In this document: positions 57,470-64,000 of the stretch, piece by piece
Layout of the letters: each line of letters opens with the position of its first letter
Position numbering within the stretch: position 1 is the stretch's first letter
Assembly: GCF_011170125.1 (NCBI RefSeq)
Contig: NZ_BLLN01000002.1
Span: 1,149,501-1,213,500 of the forward strand
Source of the DNA: Streptomyces diastaticus subsp. diastaticus
Lineage (GTDB): Bacteria > Actinomycetota > Actinomycetes > Streptomycetales > Streptomycetaceae
Direction of reading: 5' to 3'
Length of the DNA stretch: 64,000 nucleotides
Made by a program: the position numbers and the translations under genes
Notes under the pieces: model-generated
Told to the model about the DNA's origin: nothing
The model's database searches: none
The model's input: only the letters and a program-made list of their open reading frames with translations

Positions 57470-60400
57470 CCCGGCCAGCGCGTCCACCCCGGCCTGGTCG
57501 AGCCCGGCCAGCGGGAAGTCCGAGGGGGTGCGCCCGCCCGCCTCCGGCAGCGCGCAGTGGCGTACGAGCGCCCGCAGTTCGGCCGTGAAGTCGCGGGCCA
57601 GCCGCTGGACGGTCGCGGCGTGGTGCAGTCCGGCCGAGTAGGTCCAGGTGAAGGAGAGCACGCCGTCGCCGCCGACGACCCCGATCACGTCGATCAGGTG
57701 GGCCCGCTCCTCGTCCGGGTGGTGGTCCTGCCCGAGCGGCGGGAGAGCGGCGCGGACCGGGCCGGCGCCCGGGGCGGCCTCGGCGTCGAACCGGCCGTGG
57801 TAGTTGAAGCTGATCCGGGGTTCGGCGAGGCCGGCGAGGGGCGAGGAGCCGTCTGCGCCGGAGACGAGGTGGCGCAGGACTCCGTAGCCGATGCCGCGCT
57901 CGGGCACCGCCCGCAACTGCTCCTTCACCGTCTTCAGCGCGGCGCCCGGGTCGTCGCCGTCCGGCAGGGCGAGCGCCACCGGGTAGATCGAGGTGAACCA
58001 GCCGACGGTACGCGTCAGGTCGACGTCGTCGAAGAGTTCCTCGCGGCCGTGGCCCTCCACGGCGACGGCGGTCCGCTCGCGCCCCGTCCAGGTGCGCAGG
58101 GTCCGGGCGAGCGCGGTCAGCAGCACGTCGTCGGTGCGGGTGCGGTAGACCTCCGGGACCCGGTGGAGCAGGGCGGCGGTCTCCCCGGCGTCGAGTGAGA
58201 CCTCCACGGTGGCCTGGTCCGCCATGGTGTTGCGCCCGCCCGGCAGGTCGACGGGGAGTCCGGTCGAGGCCGCCTCGCCGACGGCCCGCCAGTACTCCCG
58301 CTGCCCGTCGAAGCCGCCCTCGGCGGCGCGCCGGGCCAGCCGGTCGGCCCACTGGACCACCGAGGCGGTCTTCGGTCCCAGATCCACCGGGGCGCCGGAG
58401 GCCGCCTGCTCGTAGGCGCGGCCCAGGTCCTCCAGCAGGACGCGCCAGGAGACGCCGTCGACCAGCAGGTGGTGGGCGGCGACGAAGAGCCAGGCCGGCC
58501 TGCCGGGCCCCCGGTCGCCCACCAGGGCGCGGAAGAGCGGGCCCCGGGCGAGGTCCATGCCGGACTGCGCGGCCCGCGCCAGCTCCTCCCACGCGGCCTC
58601 CTCGCCGTCCGGGGCGAGCCGGTGCACGGTGAGGACGGCGTCGGGGGCGACGGCCGGCCGGAGGTGTCCCTCCCAGCGGCCGTCGGCGCGGCGGGTGAAG
58701 GTGGAGCGCAGCGCGTCGTGGTGGCCCAGCAGCGCGGTGAGCGCCGTGCGCATCACGTCCGTGCGGAAGCCCGGGGCCAGTTCGAACGCCATCGACATGG
58801 CGAAGTGCGCGGGTGCCACCGGGTGGTGGGCGAAGAACCACTCGCGGATCGGGGTCGGGCCCACCGGCCCGCTGACCACACCCTGCGGGGCGTGGGACGC
58901 CTCGTCGGGCGCCGCCTCGGCGACCGACGCGGCCAGTTGGGCGATGGTCTGCCGCAGGAAGATGTCCCGCGAGGAGAGCGTCAGCCCCGCCCGGCGCGCT
59001 CGTGAGACGACTTGGAGGCTGGTGATGGAGTCGCCGCCGAGGGTGAAGAAGTTGTCGTGGATGCCGATGTGGGGGGTGTTGAGGACGTTGGTCCAGATGT
59101 GGGTGAGGGTGTGTTCGGTGGGGGTGGTGGGGGCGGTGTATGGGGTGTTGGTGGTGGGGTTGGGTGTGGGGAGGGCGCGGTGGTCGATTTTGCCGTTGGG
59201 GGTGAGGGGGAGGGTGTCGAGGGGGATGAAGGTGGTCGGGATCATGTAGTCCGGCAGGGTGGTGGCGAGGTGTGTGCGTAGTTCGTCTGGGTCGGTGGTG
59301 GTTCCGACGGTGTAGGCGATCAGGTGTTGGCTGCCGGTGGGGGTGGTTCGTGCGAGGACGTGGGCTTGGGTGATGTGGGGGTGGGTGAGGAGGGTGGTTT
59401 CGGTTTCGGTGGGTTCGATGCGGTGGCCGCGGATTTTGATTTGGGTGTCGGTGCGGCCGTGGAAGTGGATGCGGCCGTCGGGGTGGCGGGTGGCGAGGTC
59501 GCCGGTGCGGTAGAGGCGTTGTCCGGGGTGGTGGGGGTGGGGGATGAAGCGGGTGGCGGTGAGGGCGGGTTGGTGGTCGTAGCCGCGGGCGAGGCCGGTG
59601 CCGCCGAGGTAGAGCTCGCCGGGGATGCCGGTGGGGGTGGGGGTGAGGTTGGTGTCGAGGATGTAGGCGTGGGTGTTGTCCATGGGGCGGCCGAGGGGGA
59701 CGGGGTTGTGGGTGGTGTCGTGGGGGGTGAGGGGGCCGCTGATGGCGAAGGTGGTGGTTTCGGTGGGGCCGTAGGTGTGGACGAGGGTGAGGTGGGGGTT
59801 GGTGGTCTGGACGCGGTTCATGGTGGTGGGGGAGGCGGTTTCGCCGCCGGTCCAGAGTTCGTGGAGGCCGTGGAAGCAGGTGGGGTCTTCTTCGGCGAGG
59901 AGGTCGAAGAGGGCTTTGGTGAGGAAGAGTGAGGTGACGCCGTTGGTGATGGCTTGGCGGATGGTGGGTGCGGTGATGTCGTGGTCGGCGATGGTGAGGG
60001 TGTGGCCGTTGAGGAGGGGGGTCCAGATTTCGTGGGTGGCGGCGTCGAAGGAGTGGGGGGAGTGGAGGAGGAGGTGTTGGTGGGCGCCGTTTTTCCAGTG
60101 GGTGTCGGCGGTGAGGGCGGTGATGTCGTGGTGGGTGATGGCGACGCCTTTGGGCTTGCCGGTGGAGCCCGAGGTGTACATGACGTAGGCCAGTGAGTCG
60201 GGGTGGATGGTGGCTGGTGGCCGGTGGTCTGTTGTGGGTGGGGTGGTGACGTGGAGGGTGGGGGTGCCGCAGAGGTGGGTGTGGTTCTGGTCGGTGAGGA
60301 TGAGGGTGGTGTGGCTGCGGGTGAGGATGTCGCGGGTGCGGTTTTCGGGGTTGGCGGGGTGGAGGGGGATGTAGGTGCCGCCGGTTTTGAGGATGGCGAG

Positions 60401-63400
60401 GATGGCGGTGATGAGGTCGGCGGAGCGGTTGAGGTGGAGGGCGACGCGGGATTCGGTGGTGATGCCTCGTTCGGCGAGGGCGCGGGCGAGGTGTTCGGCG
60501 CGGGTGTCGAGTTCGGCGTAGGTGAGGGTGCCGGTGCTGGTGTGGAGGGCGATGGTGTGGGGGGTTTGTGCGACGTGGGTGGCGAAGGCGGCGGTGACGG
60601 TGGTGGGGGGTGTGTCGGTGGTGGGGCCGTGGGCGGCGGTCAGGGCTTCGGCGTGTTCGGCGGGGCTGAGCATCGAGAGGTTCCGCAGGGGCTGGTCGGG
60701 GTCGCTGGTGGCCAGGCCGGTGGCCAGTTCCCGCCAGTGCGTGGCCATCCGGGCCACCGTCCCCGCGTCATACAGATCCGTGCTGTAGGAGATGACGGCG
60801 AGAAGCCCGTCGTCGGGCCTCGGTTCGAACTCGACGTTCAGGTCGAACGGGGTCGTCTCCACCGGCGGCAGCGTCTCCTCGACCAGCAGCCCGGGCAGCG
60901 CGAACGATCCCCGGGGCGCGTTCTGGAGGGTGACGGCGGCCTGCACGAGCGGGGTGCGGCTCGGGTCGCGTTCGGGGTCCAGCTCCTCCACCAGGCGGCT
61001 GAACGGCACGTCCTGGTGGGCGAAGGCGGCCAGCGTGGTCTCGCGCACCTGGTCGAGGAGGGCGCCGAAGCCCGCCGTCTCGTCGATCCGGGAGCGCAGC
61101 ACCAGGGTGTTGACGAAGAAGCCGACCAGCCCTTCGAGCTCGGTACGGTCGCGGCCGGAGACGGCGGTCCCCACGGCCAGGTCCCGCTGGCCGCTGTGCC
61201 GGGCCAGCACCAGCTGGGTGACGGCCGTCAACGCCATCGACAGGGTGGCGCCCCGCCGCCGGGCCGCCTCGCCGAGCGCGGTGGCCACCTCGCGCGGCAC
61301 CGGGAAGGAGTGCAGGGCGCCGCGTCCGCTGCGTACCGCCGGACGGGGCCGGTCGGCGGGCAGTTCCAGCACGGGCAGGTCGTGCAGCTGGTCACGCCAG
61401 TAGGCGAGATGCGGCTCCAGCGCCTCGTCGGTGAGGCGGGCCCGCTGCCAGGCCGCGTAGTCCGGGTAGTGCGCCGGGAGCGCCGGCAGCCGGGGCTCGG
61501 TGGCGCGGACGGCGCAGGCGTACAGCTCGCTCAGTTCGCGGGCGACGATTCCCATGGACCAGCCGTCGGTGACGATGTGGTGCAGGGTGACCATCAGCGT
61601 CGCGCCGTCGGCGCGGGCACCGGGCGCGTCCTGGACCAGCAGGACGCGGACCAGCGGGCCGGTACGCAGGTCGAACGGCCGGGCCGCCTCGTCGCGCAGG
61701 GCGTCCCGCGCCTCCTCGGCGGAACCCGGCTCCACCACCCGCACCGGCACGTCCTGACGGTCGTGGACCGTCTGCGTGCCGCGGCCGTCCACCGGGGTGA
61801 AGGTGGTGCGCAGGGCCTCGTGGCGGGCGACCAGGCCGCTGACCGCCGTACGGAGCGCCGCCAGGTCGAGGGTGCCGGTCAGCCGGAGCGTCGTGACCAC
61901 GTTGTACTCGCTGGAGCCGGGCGCGAACTGGTCGAGGAACCAGAGGCGTTCCTGGGCGAAGGAGAGCGGCGGCGCGGTGTCGCGGGGGGCCCGGGGGATC
62001 GGGCCCCCGGAGGCCGGGCGGTCCCCGGCGGAGGCGGCGTCGACCGCCTCCGCGAGCGTGGCCACGGTCGGGTGGTCGAAGAGGGTCCGCGGCGAGAGCC
62101 CCGTGCCGAGCCGGGTCCGCAGCCGCGAGACCACCTTCAGCCCCGCGATGGAGTCCCCGCCCAGCGCGAAGAAGTCCTGGTGCGCGCCGACCCGTTCGAC
62201 GCCGAGCACCTCCGCCCAGACCTGGGCCACCACCGTCTGCGTGCCCGGCAGGGGCGCCGTGTGTTCCGCGGCGCCCTCCTCGGGACCGCCGTCCCCGTCG
62301 CCGGGCGCGGGCAGCGCCCGCCGGTCGACCTTGCCGTTGACGGTCAGCGGCAGCGCCGCCAGCTCGACCAGCTCCGAGGGCACCATGTACGCGGGCAGCC
62401 GGTCCGCCAGGCCCTCGCGGAGCGCCGGCACGTCCAGCGTCGTGCCGCTCGCCGGGACCACGTACGCCACCAGCCGCTTGGCTCCCGAGCGGGTCTCGCG
62501 GGCCGCCACCGCGACGCCGCCCACGTCGGGCCGGGCGCGCAGGGCCGCCTCGATCTCGCCCAGTTCGATGCGGTGGCCGCGGATCTTCACCTGGCCGTCG
62601 CCACGGCCGAGGAAGGCGAGGCGCCCGTCGGGGCCGCGTCGCACCACGTCCCCCGAGCGGTACAGGCGCCGGCCCGAGCCGAACGGGTCCGCCACGAACC
62701 GGGCCGAGGTCAGCGGCGCCTGCCCGTCGTAGCCGCGGGCCAGCCCGGGACCGCCGAGGTACAGCTCACCGGGGACGCCGACGCCGACCGGCCGCAGGGC
62801 ACCGTCCAGCACGTAGGCGAGGGTGTCGTCCATGGGGCGGCCCAGCGGGACGGGGCCGGGGCCGGCGGTGTCGTCCGGGGTGACGGGGCCCGAGAGGGCG
62901 AAGGTGGTCGCCTCGGTCGGACCGTAGACGTGGACGAGTTCGGTCGCCGGGCAGTGTGCGGCCATCCGTGCCATCGCGGGGGCGGAGGCGGCCTCGCCGC
63001 CGGTCCACACCTCGCTGAGCCCGGCGAAGCAGGCCGGGTCCTCCTCGGCGAGCGCACCGAAGAGCGCGGTGGTCAGGAAGACCGCCGCCACCCCGCGTCC
63101 GGCGGCGCGCCGCACCACCGCGGCCGACAGGTCCTCCTCGGCCACCTCCACACAGCCGCCGCCCAGCAGCGGCACCCACACCTCGTAGGTGGCGGCGTCG
63201 AAGGAGTGCGGCGAGTGGAACAGCACGTGCCGGTGGGCACGCGACCGCCACCGGCGGTCGGCCGCCAGGGCGACCACCGCCCGGTGGGTGACGGTCACCC
63301 CCTTCGGCGTACCGGTCGACCCGGAGGTGGACATGATGTATGCCGGTTCGTCGGCCGGCACCGACGGTGACGGGACCCCCGCCGGGGCCCACGCCCGCCG

Positions 63401-64000
63401 GGTGGCCTCGGAGAGCTGGAGCACACCGACCCCGGCGGGCAGGTGCGGGGCCGCGGCGTCGGCCACCAGGAGCTGGGCACCGGCGCCGCCGAGGATCTGC
63501 TCCATCCGCTCCACCGGATGGGCCGGGTGGAGCGGGACGTACGCCGCCCCCGTCTTCAGCACCGCCAGCATCGCCACCACCACGTCGGGCGAACGCCTCA
63601 GCAGCAGCCCCACCCGCGCCCCGGCGCCGACGCCGCGGGACCGCAGCGCCGCCGCGACCCGGTCGGAGCGGGCGTCCAGCTCGCGGTAGGTGAAGGAGAG
63701 GTCGCCGCAGCGGACGGCGGGGGCCTCCGGGGCCGCCGCCACCCGCCGGGCGAACGCCTCCGGCACGGAGGTGTGGAGCTCCGGCGCGCCCAGGCTCCCG
63801 CTCCACTCGCCCAGCACGCGCCCGCGCTCCGCCTCGCCGAGCATCGGCAGCGCCGCGAGCAGCCCGTCCCCGGTGTCCTCGGCGAGCACGGTGAGGGCCC
63901 GCAGGAAGCCGTCCGCCAGCCGCTCGACGGTGTCGGTGTCGAAGAGCGCCGGGTCGTGGCCGACGGTGACATCGAGGGTGTCGGAGGGCCGGACGGTGAG
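54248..64000 (-). CDS. surA: Surugamide A synthetase SurA, C-terminal part (Ile3, D-allo-Ile4, Lys5); 5' end beyond window
   Basis: The frame runs open to the window edge, giving the last 3250 residues (numbered here from position 64000). Order: end of a C domain (1-70), A (78-557), carrier (Ser617); C (677-1088), A (1130-1610), carrier (Ser1658), E (1707-2157); C (2188-2604), A (2647-3147), carrier (Ser3200). The codes are DAYFWGVTFK (close to the fengycin Ile code), DAHFWGTTFK and DVSDAGTVEK. Acidic residues at positions 278 and 331 of the last suit a basic side chain. This agrees with Ile, D-allo-Ile, Lys at residues 3-5 of surugamide A, so two further modules (Ile1, D-Ala2) should lie just outside. 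There is no thioesterase. The protein ends ~50 residues past the carrier Ser in a charged helix that may dock SurD. An internal GTG at 63889 is not the start, because condensation-domain sequence continues past it. Confidence 0.88.
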   Translation of the reverse strand, partial: LTVRPSDTLDVTVGHDPALFDTDTVERLADGFLRALTVLAEDTGDGLLAALPMLGEAERGRVLGEWSGSLGAPELHTSVPEAFARRVAAAPEAPAVRCGDLSFTYRELDARSDRVAAALRSRGVGAGARVGLLLRRSPDVVVAMLAVLKTGAAYVPLHPAHPVERMEQILGGAGAQLLVADAAAPHLPAGVGVLQLSEATRRAWAPAGVPSPSVPADEPAYIMSTSGSTGTPKGVTVTHRAVVALAADRRWRSRAHRHVLFHSPHSFDAATYEVWVPLLGGGCVEVAEEDLSAAVVRRAAGRGVAAVFLTTALFGALAEEDPACFAGLSEVWTGGEAASAPAMARMAAHCPATELVHVYGPTEATTFALSGPVTPDDTAGPGPVPLGRPMDDTLAYVLDGALRPVGVGVPGELYLGGPGLARGYDGQAPLTSARFVADPFGSGRRLYRSGDVVRRGPDGRLAFLGRGDGQVKIRGHRIELGEIEAALRARPDVGGVAVAARETRSGAKRLVAYVVPASGTTLDVPALREGLADRLPAYMVPSELVELAALPLTVNGKVDRRALPAPGDGDGGPEEGAAEHTAPLPGTQTVVAQVWAEVLGVERVGAHQDFFALGGDSIAGLKVVSRLRTRLGTGLSPRTLFDHPTVATLAEAVDAASAGDRPASGGPIPRAPRDTAPPLSFAQERLWFLDQFAPGSSEYNVVTTLRLTGTLDLAALRTAVSGLVARHEALRTTFTPVDGRGTQTVHDRQDVPVRVVEPGSAEEARDALRDEAARPFDLRTGPLVRVLLVQDAPGARADGATLMVTLHHIVTDGWSMGIVARELSELYACAVRATEPRLPALPAHYPDYAAWQRARLTDEALEPHLAYWRDQLHDLPVLELPADRPRPAVRSGRGALHSFPVPREVATALGEAARRRGATLSMALTAVTQLVLARHSGQRDLAVGTAVSGRDRTELEGLVGFFVNTLVLRSRIDETAGFGALLDQVRETTLAAFAHQDVPFSRLVEELDPERDPSRTPLVQAAVTLQNAPRGSFALPGLLVEETLPPVETTPFDLNVEFEPRPDDGLLAVISYSTDLYDAGTVARMATHWRELATGLATSDPDQPLRNLSMLSPAEHAEALTAAHGPTTDTPPTTVTAAFATHVAQTPHTIALHTSTGTLTYAELDTRAEHLARALAERGITTESRVALHLNRSADLITAILAILKTGGTYIPLHPANPENRTRDILTRSHTTLILTDQNHTHLCGTPTLHVTTPPTTDHRPPATIHPDSLAYVMYTSGSTGKPKGVAITHHDITALTADTHWKNGAHQHLLLHSPHSFDAATHEIWTPLLNGHTLTIADHDITAPTIRQAITNGVTSLFLTKALFDLLAEEDPTCFHGLHELWTGGETASPTTMNRVQTTNPHLTLVHTYGPTETTTFAISGPLTPHDTTHNPVPLGRPMDNTHAYILDTNLTPTPTGIPGELYLGGTGLARGYDHQPALTATRFIPHPHHPGQRLYRTGDLATRHPDGRIHFHGRTDTQIKIRGHRIEPTETETTLLTHPHITQAHVLARTTPTGSQHLIAYTVGTTTDPDELRTHLATTLPDYMIPTTFIPLDTLPLTPNGKIDHRALPTPNPTTNTPYTAPTTPTEHTLTHIWTNVLNTPHIGIHDNFFTLGGDSITSLQVVSRARRAGLTLSSRDIFLRQTIAQLAASVAEAAPDEASHAPQGVVSGPVGPTPIREWFFAHHPVAPAHFAMSMAFELAPGFRTDVMRTALTALLGHHDALRSTFTRRADGRWEGHLRPAVAPDAVLTVHRLAPDGEEAAWEELARAAQSGMDLARGPLFRALVGDRGPGRPAWLFVAAHHLLVDGVSWRVLLEDLGRAYEQAASGAPVDLGPKTASVVQWADRLARRAAEGGFDGQREYWRAVGEAASTGLPVDLPGGRNTMADQATVEVSLDAGETAALLHRVPEVYRTRTDDVLLTALARTLRTWTGRERTAVAVEGHGREELFDDVDLTRTVGWFTSIYPVALALPDGDDPGAALKTVKEQLRAVPERGIGYGVLRHLVSGADGSSPLAGLAEPRISFNYHGRFDAEAAPGAGPVRAALPPLGQDHHPDEERAHLIDVIGVVGGDGVLSFTWTYSAGLHHAATVQRLARDFTAELRALVRHCALPEAGGRTPSDFPLAGLDQAGVDALAGTGPAAAAVEDVYPLTPMQSGMLLHTLADPGVYLDQASFLLEGAGDPLRLAAAWQRLVDATPALRTHLVWEDVPEPLQVVRHHAPLTVRHLDWTGLPEGEQAGALTELAEEERAAGVDLAAGPLMRLVLVRARPDAVRVVWTFHHIVLDGWSTTRIFEDVFAQYAALGTGTAPAPLSRPPFSAYVEWLRRQDGRAARAYWTRALAGFDAPTPLPHDRRPAPGHRAHAAARVRVGLTEERARALSAMAARHHLTLNSVVQGAWALLLARHAGEGDVCFGATVSGRPAELPGMESTVGNFLNTLPVRVRAAEEGETLLDWLRRLQREQAEARAFEHLALREIREVSELPAGAELFESLVVFENYPDNEAAAAVHGLSISEVSAVDTTSYALDLTAYTDGDRLALDLAYDPSLFGAERIGHLARHLSVLLAGMPDHAQLPPAALPSLTGEQERELLAPGGWSGAPVPYPREACLHELIAAQARRAPGAEAVASGPDSLTYAELEERAGRLAHHLVAHGVGPGAVVAICLERGVELVVALLAVLKAGGAYVPLDAAHPADRLEYVLSDSGAVLVLTRDALAARLPAARVPVLSLDAEADRIATRPARVPETGVTPRDLAYVIYTSGSTGRPKGVQVEHGSVVHGAASWDTAYGFTPEPGRAPARQLNVASFSFDVFVSDLVHALCHGGTLVIAPAETVADPARLLDLLTEARVTHLDTVPALVTAVADEAERRGARLPELRVLAAGADLWRTDDCRRLLARTAEGTTVLNTYGVTEATVESCLYPVAPDALPDTPGVPIGRPNPGVRMYLLDAAMRPVPAGVTGDLYIGGPSVARGYRNRPGLTATRFVADPFGAEPGGRLYLTGDRARYLPDGTVEFAGRADQQVKVRGFRVEPGEVETALRSHPSVTAAVVAPGRDARGDIRLVGYAVPRAGHPFDPAGLRAHLKARVPAYMVPAVLVELDALPLNANGKVDRRALPEPDPAERGGTEYVAPRTPGEEALAGIWREVLGQDRVGAEDDFFDLGGNSIQLLQVTSRVRAAFGVALSVRDFYDAPTVAGLTAAVEERVLRELEEAMRQ
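57470..61999 (-). other. SurA module 4: C-A-carrier-E, D-allo-Ile
   Basis: Pocket code DAHFWGTTFK; carrier Ser codon at 59027-59029. The E domain has [11 protein letters not shown] and [12 protein letters not shown]. The A domain is the near-copy of SurD module 6, yet only this one is followed by an E domain, fitting D-Ile4 versus L-Ile6. Confidence 0.85.
59001..60787. repeat. 1787-bp near-perfect repeat, copy 2 (Ile4 A domain, surA)
   Basis: Partner of 14802-16588. The five differences change one A-domain residue (Asn to His, codon at 60002-60004) and two residues in the linker before the carrier (near 59148-59152). No pocket residue changes. Confidence 0.95.
62000..64000 (-). other. SurA module 3 (C domain mostly outside window): A-carrier, Ile
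   Basis: Pocket code DAYFWGVTFK. Core A3 reads IMSTSGSTGTPKG, with Ser where Tyr is usual. Carrier Ser codon at 62150-62152. Only the last ~70 residues of the C domain are present. Confidence 0.8.

Overview
The window is very GC-rich and actinobacterial, almost certainly from a Streptomyces. The grounds are near-universal G/C in third codon positions, Streptomyces-style lipoprotein and membrane-protein genes at the left edge, and four giant non-ribosomal peptide synthetase (NRPS) genes filling about 58 kb. Reading the 16 adenylation (A) pockets and 7 epimerisation (E) domains in order gives a pattern that I recognise from memory as the surugamide cluster (surA-surD, known from Streptomyces albidoflavus-type strains). 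This is therefore a described system rather than a new one. No database search was run.

Layout. Positions 1-4849 (plus strand) hold the end of an osmoprotectant-type ABC permease, its substrate-binding lipoprotein, a small membrane/coiled-coil protein of unknown role, and a 14-helix DHA2-type MFS transporter. Positions 4850-5557 are non-coding, with hairpins at both ends. From 64000 down to 5558 (minus strand) four NRPS genes follow in one direction: surA (3' part only, 64000-54248), surB (54162-41323), surC (41169-17998) and surD (17902-5558). Gaps between them are 85-153 bp, and two of the gaps contain perfect hairpins.

How the genes work together. The order of genes is not the order of one peptide. 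surA ends in a carrier domain and surB starts directly with an A domain, with no condensation domain between them. The simplest reading is two interleaved assembly lines. SurA+SurD would make the cyclic octapeptide surugamide A type; the part visible here is Ile3, D-allo-Ile4, Lys5, Ile6, D-Phe7, D-Leu8. SurB+SurC would make the decapeptide surugamide F type: Trp, D-Leu, Val, Thr, 3-amino-2-methylpropionate (a beta-amino acid), D-Leu, Val, D-Ala, Val, D-Ala. Both terminal enzymes (SurC, SurD) end in an E domain and lack a thioesterase. Release must come from a separate enzyme, known in this family as the penicillin-binding-protein-like cyclase SurE, which is not in the window.

The most informative local structure is evidence of recombination between modules. 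The Ile4 and Ile6 A domains are 1787-bp copies differing at five bases. The Leu2 and Leu6 A domains share a 918-bp copy, and the two Ala domains share a shorter block. Some of these blocks have a strongly G/T-skewed plus strand unlike the DNA around them.
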